Assembly (NCBI GenBank): GCA_027364735.1 | Contig: DAHXOT010000034.1 | Span: 1 to 51,056, forward strand | Origin: Hydrotalea sp. | GTDB lineage: Bacteria > Bacteroidota > Bacteroidia > Chitinophagales > Chitinophagaceae | Length of the DNA: 51,056 nt | Direction: 5' to 3' | Shown here: in pieces, positions 18,539 to 27,555 of the stretch | Position numbering within the stretch: position 1 is the first letter of the stretch | Layout: every line of letters begins with the position of its first letter | The notes under the pieces: generated by a model | Told to the model about the DNA's origin: nothing | Seen by the model: only the letters and a program-made list of their open reading frames with translations | Databases searched by the model: none | Made by a program: the position numbers and the translations under genes

Positions 18539-20095
18539 TTAAGTAATTAAATATTGCTGTGCAAGTTCTGTAAATGAATTTATTTGATCTTGCATCCAAA
18601 ATTCGCTTTGTTTTAGTTCTTCTTTCATTATCATTGCAACAACAACAGCAGCTGCTATGGCGGCTTTTGCATCTAACAATAATAATCTTATTCTTCTTGC
18701 TAAAATATCTTCTACGGTTACAGCCATTTCGTTTCTAATCATCCAAATAATTTCGGCTTTGATATAAGGATGATTGGAATGAATTTTTTCATTCCAACTA
18801 TTATTTTCCTGCAATAACTGTACAATTTGATATGCCCCTTCTCCATATAAATGCCAATGTTGTGGAATATTGGATAAATTACAAGCAATACCTATTTGCA
18901 AAGAAGCAGTGGTACATTCCACTTTGTTTAATTTGCCAACAAAAGCTGCATTATTAATAGCATCTTCAGCCATTTTTCTGTAGGTAGTCCATTTTCCACC
19001 GGTAATAGTTATTAAATTAGATGTTGAGACAAGCAGTGTATGATCTCTTGAAAGAAGCGATGTTTTTTCTTTTTTTCCAATTTTAACCAAAGGTCTTAAT
19101 CCGGCATAAATGCTACACACATCTTTTGAAGTAATAGTACTTGTACAATACCGGTTAAAGTGATGTAAAATAAATTCAATTTCTTCTTGTAAAGGTTTGG
19201 GTTCGAAGCTAATTTTATTAATAGGTGTATCGGTGGTTCCTACAATAACTTTATTATACCAAGGCACAGCAAATAATACTCTGCCATCATCGGTTTTAGG
19301 AATCATTAATGCATTATTTCCTGCAAAAAATTGCTTGTCAATTACTAAATGAATGCCTTGAGAAGGAGTAATAATTTCTTCACTTCCGGCATCATCCATT
19401 TTTAAAATAGTATTGGCAAAAACACCTGTTGCATTAATTACCACTTTTGCGAGTAGCATATATTCTTTCCGACTAATAGTATCAGTAACTTTTACGCCCT
19501 GAACTTTATCATCCTTCTTTAAAAGTTCAGTAACCTGCATGTAATTAATAATGGCAGCACCTTTTTTTGCAGCTAATTTTGCTATATCAATAGCCAATCG
19601 AGCATCGTCAAATTGCCCATCGTAATATAAAATACCACCTTTTAGTTTTTTGGGATGAATAGAAGGAAGTAATTGAATCGTTTTTTTCTTACCAAGTAAT
19701 TTTGTTTTACCTACACTGAGTTTATTCGATAATAACTCATATATCATTAATCCAATTCCATAATACAATTTTTGAAAATAGCTATATACCGGTAAAACAA
19801 ATGGTTGTACAGAAGTAACATGAGGTGCATTACGCAATAATCTGCCTCGCTCTTTTAATGCTTCAACTACCAATTTAATATTGCCTTGTGCCAAATACCT
19901 AACTCCGCCATGCACTAATTTTGTAGAACGACTACTAGTACCTTTCGCAAAATCAAATTGTTCTATCAATAAAGTTGTATACCCTCTACAGGCTGCGTCT
20001 AAAGCGGCGCCTAAACCGGTTGCTCCTCCTCCAATTATAATAATATCCCATTCTTTTGTTGCTTGCAATTGCTGCAACATATTAGCTCTGTTCAT
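18539..20095 (-). CDS. glpD: glycerol-3-phosphate dehydrogenase (FAD)
   Basis: Oxidises glycerol-3-phosphate to dihydroxyacetone phosphate at the membrane, passing electrons to quinones. The FAD motif IIIIGGGATGLGAAL is at about residues 18-32, and the family blocks GTSSRSTKLVHGGVRYL (about 51-67) and TDTPI follow. The frame is open to a TTG at 20125 next to the glpK stop, but the ATG at 20095 (MNRANM) is preferred, giving 518 residues. It is the middle gene of the glycerol operon. Confidence 0.95.
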   Translation of the reverse strand: MNRANMLQQLQATKEWDIIIIGGGATGLGAALDAACRGYTTLLIEQFDFAKGTSSRSTKLVHGGVRYLAQGNIKLVVEALKERGRLLRNAPHVTSVQPFVLPVYSYFQKLYYGIGLMIYELLSNKLSVGKTKLLGKKKTIQLLPSIHPKKLKGGILYYDGQFDDARLAIDIAKLAAKKGAAIINYMQVTELLKKDDKVQGVKVTDTISRKEYMLLAKVVINATGVFANTILKMDDAGSEEIITPSQGIHLVIDKQFFAGNNALMIPKTDDGRVLFAVPWYNKVIVGTTDTPINKISFEPKPLQEEIEFILHHFNRYCTSTITSKDVCSIYAGLRPLVKIGKKEKTSLLSRDHTLLVSTSNLITITGGKWTTYRKMAEDAINNAAFVGKLNKVECTTASLQIGIACNLSNIPQHWHLYGEGAYQIVQLLQENNSWNEKIHSNHPYIKAEIIWMIRNEMAVTVEDILARRIRLLLLDAKAAIAAAVVVAMIMKEELKQSEFWMQDQINSFTELAQQYLIT

Positions 20096-20125
20096 AGCAT
20101 TTATCCAATGTAATAAATATTTCAA

Positions 20126-21628
20126 TTATTGTTCAAATACCGACCAATGTATGGCAGAAGCTACTGCCCTCTTCCATTCGGCAGATAATGAATTTCTTTC
20201 CGAATGTTTCATATTCGAAGAAAATACAGTATCTATTTGCCACTGCTGCTGAATTTCATCCATACTATTCCAATAACCAACTGCCAACCCCGCTAAATAA
20301 GCAGCACCTAAAGCAGTAGTTTCCGTAATGGTAGGGCGAACTACTTTACAATTCAAAATATCTGATTGAAATTGCATTAATAAGTTATTTGAGGTAGCAC
20401 CACCATCTACCCTCAATTCTTTTATTAAAATCTCCGAATCGGCTTCCATAGCTTTCAATACATCTTTGGTTTGAAAAGCAATACTTTCTAATGCAGCTCT
20501 GGCAATATGAGCTGCAGTGGTACCGCGTGTTATACCTACCATTGTACCACGCACAAATTGATTCCAATAAGGTGCTCCCAATCCGGCAAAAGCAGGAACA
20601 ACATATACCCCGCCATTATTATCGGCTTCGGCTGCCAATGCTTCTATTTCGGCCGATGAACGAATAATTTTAAGTCCATCACGTAACCATTGCACTACTG
20701 CACCAGCAATAAATACACTTCCTTCTAAGGCATAAACTGTTTCCTTATTAATTTGCCAAGCAATGGTAGTTAATAAATTATTGTTAGAAGGAACAGCCTT
20801 AGTACCGGTATTCATTAACATAAAACATCCGGTACCATACGTATTTTTAACCATGCCCGGTTGTGTGCACATTTGCCCGAATAAAGCAGATTGCTGATCG
20901 CCTGCAATGCCTGCAATAGGAATTGAGTGGGCAGTTAAAATATGTTGTGTATAGCCATATATTTCGCTACTACTGCGAACTTCCGGTAATACTGAAGGAG
21001 GAATGTTGAATAGTGTAAGAAGTTCTTCATCCCATTGCAAAGTATGAATGTTAAACAGCATGGTTCTTGAAGCATTACTTACATCGGTTGCATGAACATT
21101 TCCATTAGTTAACTTCCATAAAAGCCATGTATCTATAGTTCCAAAACAAAGTTCATTATTCATTGCTTTTACCCTTGCTCCCTCTATATTATCTAAAATC
21201 CATTTTAGTTTAGTAGCAGAAAAATAAGCATCTATTACCAATCCGGTTTTTTGCTGAATTAATTGAGCAATACCTTTTTCCTTAAGTTCATCGCAAAAAG
21301 TTGCAGTTCGTCTATCTTGCCATACAATAGCATTACATAAAGGAATACCCGATATTTTATCCCATACTACGGTAGTTTCTCTTTGATTAGTAATACCTAT
21401 AGCGGCAATATCTTTAATAGTTAAGCCGGCTTTGGTTATTGCTTCGGCAGCTACACCCAATTGTGTACTCCAAATTTCATTTGCATCATGCTCTACCCAA
21501 CCCGGTTGAGGGAAAATTTGAGTGAACTCTTTTTGTGCAACGGCTATTACTGCTCCTTTTTTATCAAACACAATGGCACGACTGCTGGTAGTTCCTTGAT
21601 CAAAAGATAAGATATATTGATGGCTCAT
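20126..21628 (-). CDS. glpK: glycerol kinase
   Basis: Phosphorylates glycerol to sn-glycerol-3-phosphate. The FGGY-kinase fold is evident from [15 protein letters not shown] at residues 8-22, [11 protein letters not shown] near 43-53, [13 protein letters not shown] near 81-93, the C-terminal [17 protein letters not shown] segment (about 339-355) and the DGGATSN box near 415. The 500-residue length is standard. It is the first gene of the operon with glpD and glpF. I see no convincing regulator site in the short upstream gap. Confidence 0.97.
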   Translation of the reverse strand: MSHQYILSFDQGTTSSRAIVFDKKGAVIAVAQKEFTQIFPQPGWVEHDANEIWSTQLGVAAEAITKAGLTIKDIAAIGITNQRETTVVWDKISGIPLCNAIVWQDRRTATFCDELKEKGIAQLIQQKTGLVIDAYFSATKLKWILDNIEGARVKAMNNELCFGTIDTWLLWKLTNGNVHATDVSNASRTMLFNIHTLQWDEELLTLFNIPPSVLPEVRSSSEIYGYTQHILTAHSIPIAGIAGDQQSALFGQMCTQPGMVKNTYGTGCFMLMNTGTKAVPSNNNLLTTIAWQINKETVYALEGSVFIAGAVVQWLRDGLKIIRSSAEIEALAAEADNNGGVYVVPAFAGLGAPYWNQFVRGTMVGITRGTTAAHIARAALESIAFQTKDVLKAMEADSEILIKELRVDGGATSNNLLMQFQSDILNCKVVRPTITETTALGAAYLAGLAVGYWNSMDEIQQQWQIDTVFSSNMKHSERNSLSAEWKRAVASAIHWSVFEQ

Positions 21629-21708
21629 ATAAACAATCGTTTCGGGGAAGATAAGGAGAATTTATTGTGCAGAAAAGCTAAGTTTAAGCATCGTTAACAA
21701 TTGTGCTG

Positions 21709-23073
21709 TTACCTTGCTTTTAACCAACCCATGGGATCGAGAAATTGTAATTTATCGTTCAACACTAAAAACTCAACTTCGCCACTTCCTTCTAAATTAG
21801 TACCTGCTTTTCCTAATACGGTTCCGGCATTTACTTTTTGCCCTTTATTTACAGTAACACCCGATAAATTACTATAGGTAGTAAAATATTTTCCATGCTG
21901 CACCATTACAGCTTGACTTTCACTCATATCCATTACTCTAATAACTTCACCATCTGCTACACATTTTACATTAGTGCCAATGGGGGTTGCAATAAAAATA
22001 CCGTCATTTTGCTCTTTCAATTTTGTTTCAGGAATAACATGTACTCCAAATTCGTGCGATACATAACCACCTGAAACAGGCCATGGTAATTTATGTTTAT
22101 TATTTTCGAAATTGATAGACATTTCTCTGCCTTCCGGAGTACTTTCTAATGGAGAATATTCTCTTTTAATATTTGAACTTGTAACACCGGTAATAGGCTC
22201 ATTAGACTTAGGTAAGTTAATGGATGAATTTTTATTCGATGCTCCCGATTTGTTTACAATACTCGTATTATTTTTCTTCTTCTCATCTTCTTTTAATTTC
22301 GCCAATCGTTCTTTCTCTCTTCTGTTGGCTTCTTCAATTTCTCTTCGTATTGCTGCTGCTATGGCCCTACTTAACTCTTGCCTTTGTCTTTCACGTTTTC
22401 TTATTTGAGCTTGTATATCTTTTTCTTGGTTTTTCAATTGTTTTATTACCTGATCTTTCTCTATTTTATCTTGCTCTAATACATGTAACTGGTTGCTTTG
22501 CGTTTGTAATACTTTCCCTTTTTCTGTACGACTATTATTCAGATTAACAAGTGTTTGCTGCAATAAATTTTGCGTTTTAGCTATAGTTTGTGCTTGTGTT
22601 TCGCGAAATTGGCGATAACTTTTTAAATAGCCCATACGTTTAAACGCATCATTAAAATCGGATGCGGAGAAAAGAAAATTTAAATACTCGTAACTGCTTC
22701 TGTTTTTATAAGCAAACACAATGCTTTGTGCATATTTCTGTTTTAAAGTATCTAATTCTCTCTTTAAATGGTTTCGTTCTAATTCATTATTAAAAATATC
22801 ATCGTCTATCCTATGAATTTCTTTATTAATATTATTAACCAATTGCTCGCGTTTAGCAATTTTTCGTTGAACAATAGCCAATTGGCTTAAAGACTGTTTT
22901 TTATTTTTTTTAATGGCATTTAACGAAATGTTCAAATCGTCAATTTCTTTTTGCAATTGTTTTTGCTGTTTCTGCAATTCATCTCTCGTTTGATTTTGTT
23001 GTGCCGATACCGGATGCCACAAACTCATCAAGATACATGAAAAAAAAAGTATTTTTTTAATAGCAGATAACAT
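21709..23073 (-). CDS. EnvC-like murein hydrolase activator, degenerate LytM domain
   Basis: Secreted protein of 454 residues: a signal peptide (1-24, ending VSAQQ), a long coiled coil (about 28-250, rich in K/Q/E/R), a low-complexity linker, and a C-terminal M23/LytM-like domain (about 330-454). The metal-binding residues of active LytM enzymes are replaced: the H-x3-D site reads QNDGIFIA, the TLYAHL-like strand reads TTYSNL, and the HLHFE-like site reads EVEFLV. This is how EnvC-type activators look, which trigger amidases but do not cut peptidoglycan themselves. It is the last gene of the dut / DUF4292 unit. The ATG at 23073 is chosen over a TTG six bases upstream. Confidence 0.85.
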   Translation of the reverse strand: MLSAIKKILFFSCILMSLWHPVSAQQNQTRDELQKQQKQLQKEIDDLNISLNAIKKNKKQSLSQLAIVQRKIAKREQLVNNINKEIHRIDDDIFNNELERNHLKRELDTLKQKYAQSIVFAYKNRSSYEYLNFLFSASDFNDAFKRMGYLKSYRQFRETQAQTIAKTQNLLQQTLVNLNNSRTEKGKVLQTQSNQLHVLEQDKIEKDQVIKQLKNQEKDIQAQIRKRERQRQELSRAIAAAIRREIEEANRREKERLAKLKEDEKKKNNTSIVNKSGASNKNSSINLPKSNEPITGVTSSNIKREYSPLESTPEGREMSINFENNKHKLPWPVSGGYVSHEFGVHVIPETKLKEQNDGIFIATPIGTNVKCVADGEVIRVMDMSESQAVMVQHGKYFTTYSNLSGVTVNKGQKVNAGTVLGKAGTNLEGSGEVEFLVLNDKLQFLDPMGWLKAR

Positions 23074-23115
23074 AAGCAAATTGAATAATAGATAAACGCT
23101 AAAGATGAGAATAAA

Positions 23116-23934
23116 TTACTTTCGCCTGAAATTTTTAGGTATACTGAATACATACTTTAACGGATCGTTAAAGGAAGTTTCTTTAAAATCGAGATACACA
23201 TCGAGTTTAGATTTTTCGGAAACAGATATTTGCCGATAAGTAGCAAATTGCCTGTTATTAATTGTTTGGTAGTTACTAAAGGTAATATCGCAGGTTCTGT
23301 TTCGCATAGCATCTACATCATCCAACTTACTGTGTAACACTCTAAAATTGGAATTTTCCATGGTAAGTAAATGTTTAAATACATCTCCTACCATTAAAAC
23401 CAATAATTGGGTAGCATTATTTTTAAACGAAACTACATTACTATCTAAAAAAATAGGATTACCCACCAAAGCATCTTGCAATGTTGAAAAATTAAAAGGT
23501 ATTTTAGTAATTTCCTGAATAGCAGTAATTGCCTTCTTCTCGGTGTATTTTTTTTTCATATCCACAATTAAAATACTATCATTTGCAATTTGAATTTGAA
23601 ATACAAGTCCTAATACTGGGTGTGTTATTTTAATGTAAATAATACTATCTTTTAAAATACTGATATAGCCTGTTACGTGAATAGAGTTCTCGGAACCTTC
23701 ATAATCAACCTTTACTTTTGAATTAAACGTGGTAAAATCGATTTTCTTTCGCATTACTTTTTCCATAATGCCTTTTACAATAGATTCGGAATCTACTTTA
23801 GACACTTCGGCAACAATAATTGTTTGTGCAGTATCTTTTTTAGCTATAACATTATGAATGGCTTCAACTTTTTTTACCGATTTACAAGAAAAAATGAATA
23901 TGGCAGCTGCTATAATGATAAATATTTTTTGCAT
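23116..23934 (-). CDS. DUF4292-type lipoprotein
   Basis: The 272-residue lipoprotein has a signal ending FIFSC (Cys17). It contains the DUF4292 pattern: TTFNSKVKVDYEG, SIHVTGYISILKDSIIYIKI, VLGLVFQIQIANDSI and a later INNRQFATYRQISVSEKSKLDVYLDF, a LolA/LolB-like run of amphipathic strands. A role in carrying lipid or lipoprotein across the periplasm is an inference from that fold similarity. The ATG at 23934 lies 7 bases after the dut stop, so it belongs to the dut operon. The longer frame to 24000 would overlap dut and lose the signal peptide. Confidence 0.8.
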   Translation of the reverse strand: MQKIFIIIAAAIFIFSCKSVKKVEAIHNVIAKKDTAQTIIVAEVSKVDSESIVKGIMEKVMRKKIDFTTFNSKVKVDYEGSENSIHVTGYISILKDSIIYIKITHPVLGLVFQIQIANDSILIVDMKKKYTEKKAITAIQEITKIPFNFSTLQDALVGNPIFLDSNVVSFKNNATQLLVLMVGDVFKHLLTMENSNFRVLHSKLDDVDAMRNRTCDITFSNYQTINNRQFATYRQISVSEKSKLDVYLDFKETSFNDPLKYVFSIPKNFRRK

Positions 23935-23941
23935 GATTTTG

Positions 23942-24382
23942 TTATTTACCGGTATGCCCAAAACCGCCGGCACCTCGTTTAGTTTCGTTAATAATTGCAA
24001 CTTCTTCTACTATTGCTTTTTCTACTTTTTGTATCACCATCTGAGCAATACGATCTCCCGGATGGATAGTTACAGGATGTAATGATAAATTAATTAAAAT
24101 TATTTTTATTTCGCCCCGATAATCTGCATCAATAGTGCCTGGACTATTTAAGCAAGTAATACCTTGTTGAATGGCTAACCCGCTTCTTGGGCGTATTTGA
24201 GCCTCATAGCCTATAGGAAGTTCTAAAAACAATCCGGTAGGTACTAAATATCTTTCTAATGATTGTAATACTATTGGTTCTACACTATCAGCTCTAATAT
24301 CCATGCCCGAAGACCCCTCGGTAGCATATTGCGGAATTGGATGAGATGATTTATTAATTATTTTAATGGTTATCTGATCCAT
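23942..24382 (-). CDS. dut: dUTP diphosphatase
   Basis: Hydrolyses dUTP to dUMP, keeping uracil out of DNA. All five motifs of the trimeric dUTPase are present: SSGMDIRA (about 23-30), RSGLA (about 66-70), [11 protein letters not shown] with catalytic Asp (about 82-92), RIAQMVI (about 107-113) and the C-terminal [10 protein letters not shown]. The start MDQITIK at 24382 gives 146 residues and agrees with the -7 box five bases upstream. The longer frame would place that box inside the gene. It heads an operon with the DUF4292 lipoprotein and the EnvC-like gene. Confidence 0.95.
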   Translation of the reverse strand: MDQITIKIINKSSHPIPQYATEGSSGMDIRADSVEPIVLQSLERYLVPTGLFLELPIGYEAQIRPRSGLAIQQGITCLNSPGTIDADYRGEIKIILINLSLHPVTIHPGDRIAQMVIQKVEKAIVEEVAIINETKRGAGGFGHTGK

Positions 24383-24387
24383 GGCTG

Positions 24388-24395
24388 CGAAGGTA
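24388..24395 (-). promoter_or_regulatory. promoter -7 box of dut, start codon five bases downstream
   Basis: On the minus strand TACCTTCG lies five bases before the dut ATG. It is one base from TAnnTTTG. Transcription would begin at or next to the start codon, giving a leaderless mRNA. Confidence 0.55.
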
Positions 24396-24454
24396 GTAAA
24401 AGAACATAAAATAAAATTACTGAAACCAATGAACAACAATACCAGTTTTCAAAT

Positions 24455-24462
24455 TACATTTG
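24455..24462 (+). promoter_or_regulatory. promoter -7 box of the lipoprotein gene at 24468
   Basis: TACATTTG, an exact TAnnTTTG match, ends five bases before the ATG at 24468. No clear TTTG is seen at the -33 position. The geometry mirrors that of the divergent dut gene. Confidence 0.45.
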
Positions 24463-24467
24463 TTATA

Positions 24468-25133
24468 ATGAAATTCTTAGTTATTTCAATAAGGAAAAAA
24501 ATTATTGCCTTTAGCATAAGCTTATTGGCAATGATAAGTTTTACAGCTTGCTTTAAAAATTTACCCAAAACACAAATAGTGTATCAAAATGACTTTGAAA
24601 CCTATAATTTAAATGGAATAGTAGTTTCGGGGTGGCTAAATGGAATGACAGGACCAGTAACTGATATTAGAATTAATAGTTACAATGGTTCTAAAGTACT
24701 GGGGTTTTTAAATAATGGAAAAATTACACTAACATTAACAAAACTTCCACCGCATACAGCTATAAGCGTTTCGTTTGACTTATATATTCATAATACATGG
24801 AGAAATGATCTTTGGAAATTAGAATATGATGGAGTAACTCAATTACTTACAGGGTTTTCAAATGATAGCACCATCCAACAATCTTATCCAAATTGGTTAG
24901 GCAATGGTTCTGCATTAAGTCCGGCACAAACAGATGCTTATACAATTCATTTACCCGGAACTTGCAATAGCTCACAATATGGTTCCAGTATGTATAGAAT
25001 GGTAAGAACTGTTTTACATTCAAATCCAACTTTCACTTTGTCATGTAGCGATGCGGGTTCTAATATAAATGACTTTTGCTACAGAAGTTGGTCAATAGAT
25101 AATCTGACAATTTATACTATTAATAACCAATAA
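24468..25133 (+). CDS. lipoprotein of unknown function
   Basis: I do not recognise a family. The 221-residue protein from the ATG at 24468 has a lipoprotein signal ending ISFTAC (Cys28). The mature part begins IVYQNDFETYNLNG and reads as a series of beta strands (SFDLYIHNTWRNDLWKLEYDG, AYTIHLPG, SWSIDNLTIYTI), resembling a jelly-roll or carbohydrate-binding-like beta sandwich. Three cysteines in the C-terminal half could form disulfides. The frame is open from 24381, but that start has no signal peptide and overlaps dut. It lies 43 bases before the flippase gene and may be the first gene of the polysaccharide locus. Confidence 0.6.
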   Translation: MKFLVISIRKKIIAFSISLLAMISFTACFKNLPKTQIVYQNDFETYNLNGIVVSGWLNGMTGPVTDIRINSYNGSKVLGFLNNGKITLTLTKLPPHTAISVSFDLYIHNTWRNDLWKLEYDGVTQLLTGFSNDSTIQQSYPNWLGNGSALSPAQTDAYTIHLPGTCNSSQYGSSMYRMVRTVLHSNPTFTLSCSDAGSNINDFCYRSWSIDNLTIYTINNQ

Positions 25134-25176
25134 TCTTATATGTAGATATTGAACTTACCGGAAAGCAATACTATCA

Positions 25177-26592
25177 ATGAAAAAAAATTACTTATACAAT
25201 CTTTTGCTTTCTGTAGTAAATATTTTATTTCCATTATTAAGTTTTCCTTATGCCGCACATATTTTAGGTCCGGTAGGAATTGGTAAAATTCAATTTATAG
25301 TTTCTTTTGCACAATATTTTGCCATTTTTGCCGCACTTGGAATTCCTATTTATGGTATAAAAGAAACAGCGAAGTATAAAAATGATTCACAAGGATTATC
25401 ATTGATATTTACGGAGCTTACAAGTATTTTTTTTATAGCTTCCTTGTTTTTTTCTTTCATCTATTTTATAGTAATTTTTTCATTTCCATTTTTTGCACAT
25501 GATAGAGAAATGTACTTATTTGCAGGAGTATTAATTCTTTTCAGCTTTACTTATACAGATTGGTTTTACTCTGGGATAGAAGAATTTAAAACCATCACTG
25601 TTAGATCGATATTTATAAAATCAATATCGCTTATTCTTATCTATACTTTTATACAAACCGAAGCCGATTTTAAGAACTATCTTTTTATTATGCTATTTTC
25701 AATATTGGGTTATCAATTGGTAAGTTTTTTAATGATTTTTAAACGAAGCAGTTTAAATTTTAGGCAACTAAATATAAAAAAGCATATCAATCCTCTGATA
25801 TATATATTTAGCGGTTCAATTGTTTCGAGTATGTATTCTGTTTTTGATACCGTTTTATTAGGATTTCTCTCAAACAATCGTTCGGTTGGGTTGTATACAG
25901 CTTCTAGCAAACTAATAAAAATTACTTTACCTTTTGTTACATCAATGGGGGCTATTCTTATTCCATCCATTTCTAAAAATATGGCCGAAAATAATATGAG
26001 CTCGGTAACTCTGTTATTAGAGAAATCTTTTCGTTTTCTTGTTTTTTTCTCCATCCCTATTTGTTTTGGCTTAGCCATTTTATCACCCGAATTAATTTTA
26101 CTTTTTTCGGGAAAACAATTTGTAAATGCTATTTCAACAATGCGTATTCTATCCTTATTGCCAATTTTTGTAGGCTTTGGTCATTTCTTTTCTTTTCAAA
26201 TTCTAATCCCTGCTGGCAAAAACAGAGAAATGTTTTTATCAATGTTAGTAGGTTTAATAACAAGCTTTATTCTCAATTTTATTTTAGTTCCTACACTATT
26301 ATATAATGGTGCAGCTATTGCAAATATTACGGCAGAATTATTTGTAACTATAGGATATTTCTATTTCGTTAAAAAACATTTAAAAATACATTTTGAATGG
26401 AAGCTTATAACACAAACCGTAGTAACTGTTATTTTCTTTTTACCCATAATTATTTTAATACGATTTTTGCAACTTTCACTTATTAGTACCATTGCACTAT
26501 CATTAATTACTTGTACAGCATTTTATTTTTCCATTCAACTATTTCTATTTAAAAATAAATTTGTATTTACATTTATTAAGCCAATAAAGTAG
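25177..26592 (+). CDS. oligosaccharide flippase (Wzx-like)
   Basis: Polytopic membrane protein of 471 residues with roughly 12-14 hydrophobic segments. The N-terminal pattern YAAHILGPVGIGKIQF (about 26-41) is characteristic of the Wzx/RfbX branch of the MOP exporter superfamily. It would move undecaprenyl-linked repeat units across the inner membrane for polymerisation. It leads the glycosyltransferase series that runs to 35 kb on the same strand and pairs with the polymerase at 28388. Sequence-level assignment is to the family only; the sugar it carries is unknown. Confidence 0.9.
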   Translation: MKKNYLYNLLLSVVNILFPLLSFPYAAHILGPVGIGKIQFIVSFAQYFAIFAALGIPIYGIKETAKYKNDSQGLSLIFTELTSIFFIASLFFSFIYFIVIFSFPFFAHDREMYLFAGVLILFSFTYTDWFYSGIEEFKTITVRSIFIKSISLILIYTFIQTEADFKNYLFIMLFSILGYQLVSFLMIFKRSSLNFRQLNIKKHINPLIYIFSGSIVSSMYSVFDTVLLGFLSNNRSVGLYTASSKLIKITLPFVTSMGAILIPSISKNMAENNMSSVTLLLEKSFRFLVFFSIPICFGLAILSPELILLFSGKQFVNAISTMRILSLLPIFVGFGHFFSFQILIPAGKNREMFLSMLVGLITSFILNFILVPTLLYNGAAIANITAELFVTIGYFYFVKKHLKIHFEWKLITQTVVTVIFFLPIIILIRFLQLSLISTIALSLITCTAFYFSIQLFLFKNKFVFTFIKPIK

Positions 26593-26619
26593 CGTATAAA
26601 GAATTAACCATCAATTAAA

Positions 26620-27555
26620 ATGCATCTTAAAAGCACCGAATTTGATTTGGAAAATTTAAAAATTTCTGTAGCAATGGCTACCTACAATGGAGCAAATTAT
26701 GTAGAACAACAAATTGAATCTATATTATCTCAAACACTTTTACCAGAAGAAATTATTATTTGTGATGACGCTTCTATCGACAATACCTCTCAAATTATAA
26801 AAAAATATGAACAAAATCCTATCATCAAGTTCTACCAAAATGAAAAAAGAATAGGATTAATTGAAAACTTCAAAAAGGCTGTTTCTTTAACAAACAAGAA
26901 TAATTATATTGCCCTATCTGACCAGGATGATATATGGCTACCAGACAAATTAGCATTATCGGCAAAATCGCTAAAAGAAATTGATTCTAATATCCCTGCA
27001 ATGGTATACTCTGATTTAATTTTGGTTGACAATCATCTTCAAATTATTAATTATTCACTACAAAATGAAATGGAACAAAATAAGTACCAACATTGTTTGG
27101 AAACTTTATTGTTTGGAAATTTTGTTTTAGGTTGTACTATTATGTTCAATCAAAAAATGAGGTCTTTTTTTCTTGAAATTCCTGATAGTACAATATTTAA
27201 TCATGACGCATGGATTACCCTAATAGCATTCACATTTGGTAAAGCAACTGCACTGCCTGTGCCTACTGTATACTATAGAAAACATGAACAAAATGTAACC
27301 TTTTCTAATCACAAAAAAAGAAATAGAATACTAAAAATAAAACAGCATTTAATGAATATTTTCATTAAAAAAGATTATTTGAAAGAAAGATTTGTGATAA
27401 CTGCTTCATTTTATACGCAGCATGGAAATAAGTTATCTTATCATCATAATAAAATAATACAAAAATTTTTGAAACTTGAAAATATGCCCTATTTAAGACA
27501 AAAATGGGCATTTGAAATTGCTTTTAAAAATAAATGGATAAAAAGGTTTCAATGA
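26620..27555 (+). CDS. family 2 glycosyltransferase
   Basis: The 311-residue GT-A enzyme has ISVAMATYNGANYVEQQIESIL at the start (about 15-36), the nucleotide-binding CDDAS (48-52), and DQDDIW (101-106), the metal-binding DxD-type motif. A later FNHDAWITLIAF segment fits rhamnosyl- or galactosyltransferase-like GT2 enzymes that add one sugar to the lipid-linked repeat. It lies 27 bases after the flippase and overlaps the next gene by ATGA. Donor and acceptor cannot be predicted. Confidence 0.9.
   Translation: MHLKSTEFDLENLKISVAMATYNGANYVEQQIESILSQTLLPEEIIICDDASIDNTSQIIKKYEQNPIIKFYQNEKRIGLIENFKKAVSLTNKNNYIALSDQDDIWLPDKLALSAKSLKEIDSNIPAMVYSDLILVDNHLQIINYSLQNEMEQNKYQHCLETLLFGNFVLGCTIMFNQKMRSFFLEIPDSTIFNHDAWITLIAFTFGKATALPVPTVYYRKHEQNVTFSNHKKRNRILKIKQHLMNIFIKKDYLKERFVITASFYTQHGNKLSYHHNKIIQKFLKLENMPYLRQKWAFEIAFKNKWIKRFQ

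Noticed and set aside
20385-20567. Open frame inside glpK in another frame
   Set aside because: It is a shadow of glpK; the translation is low-complexity and cysteine/tyrosine rich, with no family resemblance.
23858-24082. Plus-strand frame across the dut-DUF4292 junction
   Set aside because: Antisense to two well-supported genes, and without a start signal.
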